Below, in pieces: positions 39,558 through 48,391 of a DNA stretch of 64,000 nt. Position 1 is the stretch's first letter; every line of letters begins with the position of its first letter. The stretch is from Xenophilus sp. E41 (GTDB lineage: Bacteria > Pseudomonadota > Gammaproteobacteria > Burkholderiales > Burkholderiaceae_C): positions 62,001-126,000 of the forward strand of contig NZ_QPIB01000042.1 in assembly GCF_003671765.1 (NCBI RefSeq), read 5' to 3'. Below the pieces are notes generated by a model that was not told the DNA's origin, ran no database searches, and saw only the letters and a list, made by a program, of their open reading frames with translations. The translations under genes and the position numbers were made by a program.

Positions 39558-40469
39558 ATGACATCGCCGCAGCCCGACGCCCTCACGCCTACCGACATGC
39601 CGCCCTTGCAGGCGCTGCGCTGCTTCGAGGCGGTGGCGCGGCTCGGCAGCGTCACGCGCGCCGCCGAGGCGCTGCACGTCACGCACTCCGCGGTCAGCCA
39701 GCAGGTGAGGCAACTGGAGGAACTGCTGGGCCTCTCGCTCTTCGAGCGCGCAGGGCGCGGGCTGCGCCTCTCGGAGAACGGGCGCCTCTACGCACTGCAG
39801 GTGCGCGCCGCGCTGCAGGGCATCGGCGAAGCCACGCGCGCGCTGCGCATACGCCCGCGCGCCGGGGAGCTGGTGGTCGCGGTCGTGCCCTCGTTCGGAC
39901 TGCACTGGCTGCTGCCGCGCCTGCCGCGCTTCCTCGCGCTGCACCCCGAACATCGTGTGCGCCTGCAGGCCAGCCTGGAGGTGCAGGACCTGCGCCAGGG
40001 CGCGGCGCACGTGGCCATCCGCATGGGCCAGGGCCCATGGGACGGGCTGGCGCAGCGACACCTCTTCGACGACGAGCTGCTCATGGTCGCGTCGCCGCAC
40101 CTGAATGGCGGCGCCCTGCCCCGCACGCCGGCCGAGGTGCTGGCGTGCACGCGCATCCGCTCGGCCGAACCGTGGGCCCCGTGGTGCCAGGCCGCGGAAC
40201 TGCCGGAGCCACCGCCCGCGGGCCGCCTGTGGATCAACGACTCCAACCTCTCGCTGGAGGCTGCGCGCCTCGGCCAGGGCGTGGCGCTGGAGCGGCGCAG
40301 CGTGGCCGATGCACTGCTGCGCCGCGGCGAGCTGGTGGCACTGACCGACATCCGCGTGCCCTACACCTACCCCTACTGGCTGGTGTGGCCCGAAAGCAGC
40401 GCTTCGGCGCAGCGCGAGGACTTCGCGCGCTGGCTGGAGGCCGAGGTCGCGGCGTACCAGCAGGCCTAA
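39558..40469 (+). CDS. LysR-family transcriptional regulator (GcvA-like)
   Basis: A 303-residue regulator. The N-terminal winged helix (MPPLQALRCFEAVARLGSVTRAAEALHVTHSAVSQQVRQLEELLG) and effector domain (VVPSFGLHWLLPRLPRFLALHPEHRVRL) resemble the GcvA/AmpR branch. The ATG at 39558 is chosen because the HTH begins about 17 residues later. It is divergent from the GST gene and may regulate it. Confidence 0.87.
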   Translation: MTSPQPDALTPTDMPPLQALRCFEAVARLGSVTRAAEALHVTHSAVSQQVRQLEELLGLSLFERAGRGLRLSENGRLYALQVRAALQGIGEATRALRIRPRAGELVVAVVPSFGLHWLLPRLPRFLALHPEHRVRLQASLEVQDLRQGAAHVAIRMGQGPWDGLAQRHLFDDELLMVASPHLNGGALPRTPAEVLACTRIRSAEPWAPWCQAAELPEPPPAGRLWINDSNLSLEAARLGQGVALERRSVADALLRRGELVALTDIRVPYTYPYWLVWPESSASAQREDFARWLEAEVAAYQQA

Positions 40470-41164
40470 CCGTCGTCGCCCAGGCGCACCTCGATGCGCA
40501 CCGGCGCCGCCGAGGAGGCGCCGAGCTGTTCGCGCATCCACTTGTGCGCGAACTCGCGGATCGTCTGCTCGGCCATCGGCGCCTGGGCACGCAGGTACTC
40601 GGTGCGCCCGGCGCGGCGTTCGAGCTCGGGGCCAAGGTTGCGCATCAGCAGCGCCTGGTTGGCGGCACCGTCGGGCGCCAGCAGGCCGCCCTTCTCGCTG
40701 CGGAATTCGGCCTTGGCGAGCTCGACGGCCGGTGGCAGCAGCGGCTGCGGCGCCGGCACGCTGAGCACATAGCCGCTGCCGTCCGGCCGCAGCGTCCAGG
40801 TGTCCGCCAGCGGGATGCGGTAGGTGTAGTGCACCGGTGCGCGGATCGTTCCGAGGCGCTCGCCCAGCAGCCAGCCACAGTCGCGCCACAGGCAGGTGCG
40901 CGAGGAGCGCCAGCCGAATTCCTCCACCTTCACCAGCGTCGACACCTCCAGGTGGCCGCCCGGCGTGCGCAGCACCAGCACCTGCGTGGGGTCGAGCACC
41001 GGCACGGCCTGCTCCGAGCGCCCGAGCGGCGCGCGCAGGGGACCGAGCCAGGCGAAGGCCGCAGCGACCAGCGCCAGCACCGCGAGCAGCGCCGCCGCGG
41101 CCCAGGCGGTGCGCGCGCCGGTCCGCGGAGCCGATGACGGCGACGGCGCTTCAGGCCCCGGCAT
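40466..41164 (-). CDS. Membrane-anchored protein of unknown function
   Basis: This 232-residue protein has one N-terminal membrane helix (AWAAAALLAVLALVAAAFAWLG) and a ~185-residue extracytoplasmic domain with LEVSTLVKVEEFGWR and a C-terminal helix (QTIREFAHKWMREQLG). The pattern faintly recalls DUF4230 but no firm family can be named. The stop overlaps the end of the convergent LysR gene by 4 nt. It follows the FIST gene by 18 nt on the same strand. Confidence 0.65.
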   Translation of the reverse strand: MPGPEAPSPSSAPRTGARTAWAAAALLAVLALVAAAFAWLGPLRAPLGRSEQAVPVLDPTQVLVLRTPGGHLEVSTLVKVEEFGWRSSRTCLWRDCGWLLGERLGTIRAPVHYTYRIPLADTWTLRPDGSGYVLSVPAPQPLLPPAVELAKAEFRSEKGGLLAPDGAANQALLMRNLGPELERRAGRTEYLRAQAPMAEQTIREFAHKWMREQLGASSAAPVRIEVRLGDDG

Positions 41165-41182
41165 GGCGTCGGCCCCGTGCGG

Positions 41183-42469
41183 TCAATCGGTGGTGAACAC
41201 CGTCAGCACGCCCGTATAGCCGTAGAGGTGATGCCGCGCGATCTCGCCGCCGGCGAAGAAGCCGGCCAGCGGCACGTCGCCCAGTGCGTGGCGCAGGATC
41301 TGCAACTCGGCGTGGGGCGCGCCGAAATGCGCGCCGCCGCGGCCCACGCAGCTGACGTACACGGCGCCGGCAATGCGCCGCGCGGGGTGCGGCGCGGCCT
41401 CGGCCTCGCCGGCGGCCACGGCCTGGGCCACGGCCAGGGTCTGCTCCTCGGGCTCGAGCTCCTCGCGGATCTCGGCACAGATGCGCATCAGGTCGGCGCG
41501 CGCCGCCACCGCATTGCGGCGGCACAGGCTCATGCGCATGCCGACCTCCACCTGGTCGGCGATGGCGATGCCGCGCCGGTTGGGGTCCAGGCCGATGATG
41601 TGGCGCACCAGCACGTCGGCGCCGAGGTCACCGGTGCGGCGGCGGCCGTCGGCCCCCGCAGCCACCAGGCCGACCAGCGTGGCGCGCACGGCGTCGATCG
41701 CCTCCTGCGGCTCCTCCAGCGACACCTTCAGCGTGTCGAGCAGCCAGTCCAGCGCCATCTGCTGGCCGACGCGCAGGATGAGGTTGCCGTCGGCCTCGGT
41801 GATCTCGCGCTCGGGCGAGATGGGCTGGCAGCCCTGCGTCACGCGCGACACCAGTCGCACCTGCGGCCCGAAGGCCACACCCGACAGGCCGCCGCGGAAC
41901 ACGCCGCTCGCCGCGCCCTGGCCGCGAATGGTGCCGTTGCCGCCGATGGCGAACTGCAGGCCCCCGCGGCGGCCCGAGGACAGGCCGCCGAAGAGGTAGC
42001 CGGTGTCGGTGCGGCCCGCCACCTCGGCGATCAGCTCGGGCAGCTCGGGCGTCTCGCCGTCGGCATGCACCAGCGCCGTGTGAGCGCGGAAGTGCTGGTT
42101 GGGGCCGTTGGCGCCGTCGCTGTCCGCCACCGCCAGCGGCGCCACGCCGGAGAACACGCGGTACTGGTCGGCCGGCAACGCGCACAGCAGCACGCTGATC
42201 GCCGGCTCGTCGACATACTCGACGTTGTTGGCGACGATGCCCAGGCCCACGGTGCCGGCCCAGTCGGTGACCTCGGGCAGTTCGGCACCGAAGTGCTCGA
42301 GGATGTCCTTGGCCTCGGCGGCGTAGTGATCGGTGATGTAGAGCAGGCCCAGCGTGGGCGCCGCCTCGTGGTCGGGCAGTGCCATCTGCGCGCGCAATTG
42401 CGCGAGCACCAGGCCGGCGGCCATGCGCCATTGCGGATGGGTGGCGTGGCCGGAGGGGAAGAGCTTCAT
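41183..42469 (-). CDS. FIST-domain sensory protein
   Basis: A 428-residue protein with FIST-N (about 20-240, including GYLFGGLSSGRRGGLQFAIGG) and FIST-C (to about 410; ends GFFAGGEIARHHLYGYTGVLTVF). FIST domains bind small ligands and are often tied to signal transduction, but this one has no kinase or cyclase partner. It follows phaM on the same strand. Confidence 0.85.
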   Translation of the reverse strand: MKLFPSGHATHPQWRMAAGLVLAQLRAQMALPDHEAAPTLGLLYITDHYAAEAKDILEHFGAELPEVTDWAGTVGLGIVANNVEYVDEPAISVLLCALPADQYRVFSGVAPLAVADSDGANGPNQHFRAHTALVHADGETPELPELIAEVAGRTDTGYLFGGLSSGRRGGLQFAIGGNGTIRGQGAASGVFRGGLSGVAFGPQVRLVSRVTQGCQPISPEREITEADGNLILRVGQQMALDWLLDTLKVSLEEPQEAIDAVRATLVGLVAAGADGRRRTGDLGADVLVRHIIGLDPNRRGIAIADQVEVGMRMSLCRRNAVAARADLMRICAEIREELEPEEQTLAVAQAVAAGEAEAAPHPARRIAGAVYVSCVGRGGAHFGAPHAELQILRHALGDVPLAGFFAGGEIARHHLYGYTGVLTVFTTD

Positions 42470-42518
42470 GCGGACTTTCTCGGGCCGGCGACGACCGTCG
42501 CCGGCGATCGTGTGAGGG

Positions 42519-43289
42519 CTAGCCGCGCGTTCGCGACGCGGGGCGCTTCGCGGCCGCGGCCTTCTTCGCCGGGGCCTTGCGGGCCGGCGCTTTGGCGGCA
42601 GCGGCCTTCTTCTTGGGCGCCGCCTTGCGGGCGGCGACCTTGGGCTTGCCGGTCGAGGGCACGGCAGGCATCTTCAACTGCGATGCATCCTGCAACGCAT
42701 TGCTCGCGATCTGCTGGAACTGCTGCGTGAGCGCGTTCCACCACTGCAGCGGATCGATCACGCCCGGCGCGTCGCCGGCGGGCTTGTCCGCAGCGGCACC
42801 GGCGGATTGGCCCTTGGGCGCGCGGGCGGCCGCGGGGGGCGGGCCGACCGGCGGCGCGTCCTCGTCCTCCACCGGCTCCTCGTCGACCTGCGGCTCGGGC
42901 GCCGGCGCCGGCGCGGCCGCCGGGGGCGCGCTGCCCGCCGCATCGCGCACCGCAGCGGCGGCGCTGGCGGTGGAACGGGTGAAGGCGTTGGCCAGGTCCT
43001 CCATGCGCACGTTCATGCCGCGCAGGGTCGACAGCGTCATCTTCTGCACCTCCAGCGCCTGGATGGTGGCCTTGAGCGCGTGCACGTTCTGCTCCAGCCA
43101 GTACTGCACGGTCTTGAGTTCGTTGATGCGCTTGTCGAGTTCTTCGACGCTCAGCGTGGGCGCGACCCAGTTCGACAGGCTCGGCAGTCCTGGCACCGTG
43201 CCGCTGGCCGCCGCGCCGGTGAGGCTCTTCAGGAAATCGAAACCCGGCACGAGCTGGCTGAAGGCGAAGGGTTTGGCGGCTTCGGTCAT
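42519..43289 (-). CDS. phaM: PhaM-type polyhydroxyalkanoate granule regulatory protein
   Basis: This 256-residue protein has the PhaM N-terminus (PTLSVEELDKRINELKTVQYWLEQNVHALKATIQALEVQKMTL, residues about 44-86, coiled coil). A Pro/Ala-rich linker and a histone-H1-like tail of AAKK/PAKK repeats follow (last ~45 residues). PhaM activates PHA synthase and ties granules to the nucleoid through that tail. This implies that the organism stores polyhydroxybutyrate. Confidence 0.9.
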   Translation of the reverse strand: MTEAAKPFAFSQLVPGFDFLKSLTGAAASGTVPGLPSLSNWVAPTLSVEELDKRINELKTVQYWLEQNVHALKATIQALEVQKMTLSTLRGMNVRMEDLANAFTRSTASAAAAVRDAAGSAPPAAAPAPAPEPQVDEEPVEDEDAPPVGPPPAAARAPKGQSAGAAADKPAGDAPGVIDPLQWWNALTQQFQQIASNALQDASQLKMPAVPSTGKPKVAARKAAPKKKAAAAKAPARKAPAKKAAAAKRPASRTRG

Positions 43290-43406
43290 CGGAGGTCTCC
43301 TGAGCTGTGGTTCTGGGGTCGGGACAGGTCTCGCCAGCTTAACCCGAGTGCGCGTGTCCCAGACCGTCCATCCTCGGCGTCCGCCCGCGAGGACGCGGGC
43401 ACTCGC

Positions 43407-43886
43407 TCAGTGTTTGTGCCCCGCCATCGCGCCCGGCGCGCCGGCCTGCACGGGCACCTGCAACGCCAGCGTGCTCTTCACGCCCTTGGCGTCCTCGAAG
43501 GTGAGGGTGAGCGGGACGCTCCCGCCGACGCGGATGGGCTGCTGCAGGTCCATCAGCATGACGTGGTAGCCGCCCGGCTTGAGCTCGACGGCTTGGCGTG
43601 CAGGCAGGTCGAGCGCGGGCACGCCGCGCATCTTCATGGTGTCGCCTTCCAGCTTCATCTCGTGCACCTCGGCCACGCCGGCCACGGGCGTGGCCACACC
43701 GACCAGCTTGAGCGGCGCCTGCGCCGTGAGCTTCATGAAGGCGCCGGTGCCGCTCTGGCCCGGCACGGCGGCACGCACCCAGGCGCCGCTGGTCTCGACG
43801 GGCGCTGCATTCTGGGCAAAAGCGGCCACGGCGCCCGCATACACGGCGCAGGCAGCTACGAATTTGGTAGCAAACGAAGGGGTCAT
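43407..43886 (-). CDS. PCuAC copper chaperone (periplasmic)
   Basis: A 159-residue chaperone with signal peptide and the Cu(I) motif H75-x-M77...M84-x-M86...H108-x-M110, plus a His-rich tail (AGHKH). PCuAC proteins carry copper to cytochrome oxidase Cu sites. The domain is nearly identical over ~110 residues to the second half of the YcnI fusion two genes upstream, so it is a recent duplicate. The signal peptide (KFVAACAVYAGAVAAF) is encoded by an interspersed repeat copy. Confidence 0.92.
   Translation of the reverse strand: MTPSFATKFVAACAVYAGAVAAFAQNAAPVETSGAWVRAAVPGQSGTGAFMKLTAQAPLKLVGVATPVAGVAEVHEMKLEGDTMKMRGVPALDLPARQAVELKPGGYHVMLMDLQQPIRVGGSVPLTLTFEDAKGVKSTLALQVPVQAGAPGAMAGHKH
43818..43873 (-). 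repeat. Interspersed repeat, family A, copy 4, inside a signal peptide
   Basis: On the minus strand GCTACCAAATTCGTAGC is followed by TGCCTGCGCC, a short loop and GCGGGCGCC, the family A layout. It lies within the first 24 codons of the PCuAC gene and is translated in frame. Confidence 0.7.
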
Positions 43887-43910
43887 GCGTGTTCCAGGGA
43901 AACAGAAGGA

Positions 43911-44180
43911 TCAATCCTTGGTCGGCGGCGGACGGCCGACGGCCACGCTGATGAGATAACTGCCGGTCTGCGTGCAGACCTCGACCCAGCGCGTGAGCGC
44001 GCGATCGGTGGAGCCGTCGGTCTCGGTCACGAAGCGCAGCGCCGCCAGGCCGAGCGCGGTGCCGACCACAGACACCACGGCGAGAACGGCGATGGCGCGC
44101 ACCGCACGCCACCGGCGCGGGCGCGGGCGCGAGCGCGAGCGCGCGCGGGGTGCGGGCGAGGCGTCGGGAGGCGGGCTCAT
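43911..44180 (-). CDS. Small single-helix membrane protein in the copper operon
   Basis: An 89-residue protein with a Pro/Arg-rich cytoplasmic N-terminus, one helix (AVRAIAVLAVVSVVGTALGLAAL) and a ~40-residue outer tail (VETDG region to GRPPPTKD). A start at 44195 (94 residues) is also possible. It lies between the two PCuAC genes. No family was recognised; a role in copper handling is suggested by position only. Confidence 0.6.
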   Translation of the reverse strand: MSPPPDASPAPRARSRSRPRPRRWRAVRAIAVLAVVSVVGTALGLAALRFVTETDGSTDRALTRWVEVCTQTGSYLISVAVGRPPPTKD

Positions 44181-44211
44181 TCGGCCACTGTCCATGCCAG
44201 CGCGGGGCACG

Positions 44212-45096
44212 TCAATGCTTATGGGCCCCGCCGGCTGCGGCGCCGGTCGGCGCGGCCTGCACCGGCGCCCGCACGAGCAGCGTGCTCTTCGCGCCCGTCG
44301 CATCCTCGAAGGTCAGCGTGAGCGGGATGACGTTGCCGGCGGCGATGGGCTGCTTGAGGTCCATCAGCATCAGGTGATAACCGCCCGGCTTGAGTTCCAC
44401 GATCTGCCGCGCGGGCAGCTCGAGCGCGGGGACGGCGCGCATCTTCATGGTGTCGCCCTCCATCTTCATCTCGTGCACTTCGGCCACACCGGCCGCGGGC
44501 GTGGCGACGCCGACGAGCTTGAGCGGCACGCCGGCGGCCAGCTTCATGAAGCCGCCGGTGCCACTCTGGCCCGGTACCGCGGCGCGCACCCAGGCGCCGC
44601 TGGCATCGACCGGCGCGCCGCCGGGCGCCACCACGTTCAGGCGCGCGGCCGGGAAGGACAAGGTCTCGCCCGCCACGCCGGTGGGCAGCTGCGCCCAGTC
44701 GGCGCTGCCCACGTCGCAGGTCTGCAGCACGGCGAAGTACAGCGGGCCGGGCGCGGCGGGCAGCGTGCCGCGCATCAGGAACTCGCTCTTCCGGTCGCCG
44801 GGCAGGGCCTGCGCGGGGCTGTCGGCAGTCCAGCGGACAGTGCCCGTGCCGCTGCGGTCGATGTCGACCTTCCAGCCGGCGCGGGCCGGCACGTCCTGCA
44901 GCACGAAGCCGCGCGGCAGGCGCACCGTGAGGCCGGTGGTGCTGCGCGCGTCCTTGCAGGCATGGCCGACCTTGAGGGCGGCGTCGTAGGTGCTGCCGGC
45001 CACGGCGGGGCCGGGCTGCAGGACCACATGAGCAAGAGAGGCTGCAGCGCCCGTCAGCATTGCGGAAGCAGCGATGGTTTTAAGCGCAAATTTCAT
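44212..45096 (-). CDS. YcnI (DUF1775)-PCuAC fusion copper protein
   Basis: This 294-residue protein has a signal peptide ending ASLAHVVLQ, which leaves the N-terminal histidine that copper-binding YcnI domains use. The YcnI domain (about 22-160) includes the conserved Trp (GWKVDIDRS). A PCuAC domain (about 165-294) has the HEM...MKM...HLM copper motif and a His-rich tail (GGAHKH). A fusion of these two is a known type in copper trafficking. It is 23 nt from the TonB receptor gene. Confidence 0.9.
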   Translation of the reverse strand: MKFALKTIAASAMLTGAAASLAHVVLQPGPAVAGSTYDAALKVGHACKDARSTTGLTVRLPRGFVLQDVPARAGWKVDIDRSGTGTVRWTADSPAQALPGDRKSEFLMRGTLPAAPGPLYFAVLQTCDVGSADWAQLPTGVAGETLSFPAARLNVVAPGGAPVDASGAWVRAAVPGQSGTGGFMKLAAGVPLKLVGVATPAAGVAEVHEMKMEGDTMKMRAVPALELPARQIVELKPGGYHLMLMDLKQPIAAGNVIPLTLTFEDATGAKSTLLVRAPVQAAPTGAAAGGAHKH

Positions 45097-45119
45097 TGCG
45101 GTGGCTCCTGAGGTTCGGG

Positions 45120-47462
45120 TCAGAGGTCCCATTTCAGCGAGGCGGTGTACGTCCGCTGCGGATAGGGATGGAAGTTCCAGTACTGGTCGTTGTTGGCGTT
45201 GTCGATGCCGAAGGACGCCGACCACTGGCGGGTGATCTGGTAGCGCACGCGCAGGTCGACGGTGAAGTACTTGCTGGCGCCGAAGTAGGCGTCGGCGTTG
45301 ACGTCGCTGTTGTCCAGGTTGGAGTACTGCCGGCCGCTGTAGCGCGCCGCCACGGTGAAGGCCCAGCGATCGTCGGGCTTGTAGGTGGCGTAGACGGTGG
45401 AGCGCCAGCGCGGCACGCGCGGCTGCCACTTGCCGACGCTGGCCGGGTTGTTGGCGTTGGCCACGGTCTTCGAATCGGCATACGTGAGGCTCGCGCCCAG
45501 GTCCACGCCCTTGAAGCCCCAGGCCGCGAACACATCCGTGCCGGTGTAGGCCAGTTCGACGCCGGTGGTGCGCACCTTGTCGACGTTCTGCACGCGCGAG
45601 ACCGTGCTGTTGGGGATCAGCTGGCTGTAGAGCGCGTCCTTCGTCGTCTCGTGGAAGAGCGTGGCGCGGGCCAGGCCATTGCCGACATCCTTCTCCAGGC
45701 TGAGCTCGCCCGTCCACGACTTCTCGGGCTTGAGCGTCGGGTCGTTGATGAAGGACAGCGCGCCGCCCGAGGTGGCGCCGTAGAGCTCGCCCACGGTGGG
45801 GAAGCGCACCGCGCGGCCGACCGAGGCCTTGAGCACCGTATCGGCGGCCAACTGCCAGGCCAGTGCGGCCTTGGGCGAGAGATGCGACTCGCTGCGCTCG
45901 CCGTAGCGCTGCAGGCTGCTGGCCGTGGCGGTGAAACCGCTCGAGGCCTTCCAGTCTTCCCAGCGCAGGCCGAGCACGGCCTTCCAGTCCGGGGCGAAGC
46001 GCCAGGCGTCCTGCACCCAGGCACTGGTGGTCTGCGTGCGGCCACCCACGTCGCTCACGACCGACAACGGGTTGGCCGGCCCGGTGCGCCAGCTGCCGAC
46101 CACGTTGTTCTTGTCGATCGCGAGCTTGTAGCTGTCGCGCCCAATGCCGAAGTCGACGATGTGCGCGCCCTGCGGGCCGCCCGGCCGCCAGGTGCCCTTG
46201 AGTGCCAGCGTGTTCCAGCCGGTGCCGTTCTGGTCCTGCAGCGTGCCGGCACCGCCGAAGGCCGCGAGCGGCAGCGCCACGGTGGGTGCGCGCTGCTGGT
46301 CCTTGTGGAAGTCGTAGAGGCTGGCGGCGACTTCCCAGTCGAACACGCCATTCGTGCGGCTCTTCACCGACAGACCATGCATCACGTGCGTCTGGTCGTC
46401 GTTGGTGAGCGGGAAGGCCGTGGGCGCCAGCTGGTAGCTGCGCCCGAGGATGTTGACGTTGCCGCTGTAGACCGGCAGGCCGTTGGCGGCCGTGAGGTAG
46501 CTCGCAGGACGGCCCTCGCCGGTGTTCTGCCACCAGCCGAGCGTGTAGGTCGCGCGCACGGTGGGCGAGATGTCGTAGGCCAGCTTGAGCTTGGCCTGGT
46601 CCTGCACCGTGTGGTACTGCGTGCCGGTGCCCAGGATGTACCAGGGCGTGTTGGTGGTGTTGAGCCCGCCCACGTAGCCCGCCACCGGCGTGCCGGCCGA
46701 GCCCACGCGGCCCGAGGCGGCCGTCGCGGTGGCGAAGGTCAGCGGCTGGCCCTCGCTGTCGGTGCGCGAAAGGTGCAGCCACCACGACCAGTCGCCGACC
46801 TTGCTGCCCAGCGAGGCGCTGGTCTGCCAGCTGTTGAAGGTCTGGCGGGTGTTGTACAGGTCGTTGGGCTGCGAGGAATAGCCGGCGCTCACGTGCGCCT
46901 CGAACTGCGTCGGCATGCGCGTCACGTAGTCGACCACCGCGCCCGCCGAGTTGCCGGGGTAGGCGGCCGAGAAGGGGCCGTACATCACGTCGACGCGCTC
47001 GATCTCCTCGGGCGACACCAGCCCCCAGCGCGGCGCGTAGTTGGTGCCGTTGGCGATGCCGTTGCCCAGGTAGTTGGACAGCAGGATGCCGTCGGCATAC
47101 ACGGCCGAGCGCGCGCTGTTGCCGGTGCCCGAGGCGCGCGTGGACAGGATGGCGTGGTTGTAGTCGCCGATGTAGCGCTTGCGCACCAGGAGGCTGGGCA
47201 GGTACTTGAGCGCGTCCTCGCTGTCGGTGGCGTTGATGCGCGTGTCGATCTCCTCGCGCGTCACGCCTTCGATGGTGGTGGGGATCTGCGTCGGCAGCGA
47301 GGTCGGCTGGCCGCCGGTGACGGTGACGATGCCCAGCGACTTGGTGCGCTCGGGCGCGTCGTCGGCGGGCGCGGCCTGCTGGGCGATGGCTGCGCTCCAG
47401 CCGCAGGCGACGATGGGAACTGCAGCAGCGCCAATGGCGCGCGACAGCACGGATCTCTTCAT
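45120..47462 (-). CDS. TonB-dependent outer-membrane receptor, probably for copper
   Basis: A 780-residue receptor with a signal peptide (AIGAAAVPIVACGWSAAIAQ), a TonB-box-like segment (LGIVTVTGG), a plug domain (DALKYLPSLLVRKRYIG; EIERVDVMYGPFSAAYPGNSAGAVVDYVTRMP) and a barrel ending ...YTASLKWDL. The operon with YcnI-PCuAC, PCuAC and DUF2946 suggests copper or a copper complex as cargo rather than a siderophore. The start MKRSVLSRA (47462) is preferred to an ATG nine codons upstream. Confidence 0.88.
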   Translation of the reverse strand: MKRSVLSRAIGAAAVPIVACGWSAAIAQQAAPADDAPERTKSLGIVTVTGGQPTSLPTQIPTTIEGVTREEIDTRINATDSEDALKYLPSLLVRKRYIGDYNHAILSTRASGTGNSARSAVYADGILLSNYLGNGIANGTNYAPRWGLVSPEEIERVDVMYGPFSAAYPGNSAGAVVDYVTRMPTQFEAHVSAGYSSQPNDLYNTRQTFNSWQTSASLGSKVGDWSWWLHLSRTDSEGQPLTFATATAASGRVGSAGTPVAGYVGGLNTTNTPWYILGTGTQYHTVQDQAKLKLAYDISPTVRATYTLGWWQNTGEGRPASYLTAANGLPVYSGNVNILGRSYQLAPTAFPLTNDDQTHVMHGLSVKSRTNGVFDWEVAASLYDFHKDQQRAPTVALPLAAFGGAGTLQDQNGTGWNTLALKGTWRPGGPQGAHIVDFGIGRDSYKLAIDKNNVVGSWRTGPANPLSVVSDVGGRTQTTSAWVQDAWRFAPDWKAVLGLRWEDWKASSGFTATASSLQRYGERSESHLSPKAALAWQLAADTVLKASVGRAVRFPTVGELYGATSGGALSFINDPTLKPEKSWTGELSLEKDVGNGLARATLFHETTKDALYSQLIPNSTVSRVQNVDKVRTTGVELAYTGTDVFAAWGFKGVDLGASLTYADSKTVANANNPASVGKWQPRVPRWRSTVYATYKPDDRWAFTVAARYSGRQYSNLDNSDVNADAYFGASKYFTVDLRVRYQITRQWSASFGIDNANNDQYWNFHPYPQRTYTASLKWDL

Positions 47463-47510
47463 GGATGAACCCTCTGCGGCCCGAAGCATGCGGGGCCGCG
47501 CTTGCGAATG

Positions 47511-47565
47511 AAATCGCGCCGCAGCGCCCGTGGGACGGGCGCAGGACGCTACGAAATCAATAGCA
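47511..47565 (-). repeat. Interspersed repeat, family A, copy 5
   Basis: On the minus strand GCTATTGATTTCGTAGC is followed by GCGCCCGTCCCACGGGCGC and TGCGGCGCGATTT, the most complete match to the family layout. It begins 3 nt after the DUF2946 stop and ends about 50 nt before the TonB receptor start. Confidence 0.8.
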
Positions 47566-47567
47566 AA

Positions 47568-47939
47568 TCAGAGGACCGGAGGCCCGCGCGCCGGCAGCGG
47601 CGCGGCTGTGGCCGCCGCGATGCGCGCGGCGGGGATGGACTGCAGCGCATGCCCGAGCGGCTGCGGCTGGGGCAGTTGCACAACGGGCGGTGCCGGCGGC
47701 GGCGCGCCGGTCAACACGCACAGCGGGCAGTCGAGGTGCGAGGCGCCCATCTCCTGCGCGCCGTCGTCGGTCTTGACGACCACCTTCACCGCGCCGGCGC
47801 TGGAGCACACCACTTCCATCGCCTGCGGGTTGATCACCGGCGAGGCGATCGCGGCACCCAGCGACAGCACGAACCACAGCAGCACGAGGCGGCCGAGCAG
47901 GCGGACGCTGTGCAGACGGAAGCGGTGGTTCGGGGACAT
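47568..47939 (-). CDS. DUF2946 family protein (copper-associated)
   Basis: A 123-residue protein with an N-terminal membrane helix or signal (LLGRLVLLWFVLSLGAAIASP), a CPLC motif (HLDCPLC) typical of DUF2946, and a Pro-rich tail. DUF2946 genes often stand next to copper TonB receptors and PCuAC proteins. A metal-binding role through the Cys pair is inferred. It is the first gene of the operon. The same reading frame is open well beyond the chosen ATG (47939). Confidence 0.8.
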   Translation of the reverse strand: MSPNHRFRLHSVRLLGRLVLLWFVLSLGAAIASPVINPQAMEVVCSSAGAVKVVVKTDDGAQEMGASHLDCPLCVLTGAPPPAPPVVQLPQPQPLGHALQSIPAARIAAATAAPLPARGPPVL

Positions 47940-48058
47940 GGGCAGCGCGATTATGAGGGCGTGAAGGGCTGGGCCGTGCGCCGCCCCCGGCGGAACGCGA
48001 TGACGCGCCGGCCGATCGGCCGGCAGAATCGCCTCCCACCCACAGCAGCGCCCTGCCC

Positions 48059-48373
48059 ATGACGCTTTCCTGCCCCATCCCCACGCGCGGTGCTGCCTGC
48101 CTCCTGGGAGCTGCCCTGCTGCTGGCGGGCTGCGACAACAGCAGCAGCTGGTCAAGATCCTTCAACAGCTCCTTCCGCGAGAAGTACATCGAGACCTGCG
48201 TGGCCGAGGCCAGCCAGCGCGGCAAGGCGCGCGGGCTGCAAACGACGGACTGGACCGGGGTGTGCACCTGCATGGCGGACCAGATGCTGGCCGCCTCGCC
48301 CAACCCGGTGCGGCTGCTGCTCAACGCCAACGACGACGCGCAGATCGACGCGGCGGCGAAGAAGTGCGTGTGA
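48059..48373 (+). CDS. Small lipoprotein
   Basis: A 104-residue protein with a type II signal peptide (AACLLGAALLLAGC; lipobox LAGC). Four Cys in the mature part (ETCVAEA, GVCTCMA, KKCV) suggest disulfides. No family was recognised. It lies divergent from the DUF2946 gene and converges on the GNAT gene. Confidence 0.72.
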   Translation: MTLSCPIPTRGAACLLGAALLLAGCDNSSSWSRSFNSSFREKYIETCVAEASQRGKARGLQTTDWTGVCTCMADQMLAASPNPVRLLLNANDDAQIDAAAKKCV

Positions 48374-48391
48374 GGCGGGGCGGCGGCGCTT

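Noticed and set aside
43330-43406. Terminator after the PCuAC gene (CCCGCG/CGCGGG stem)
   Set aside because: The stem is short and no U-tract follows on the transcribed strand.
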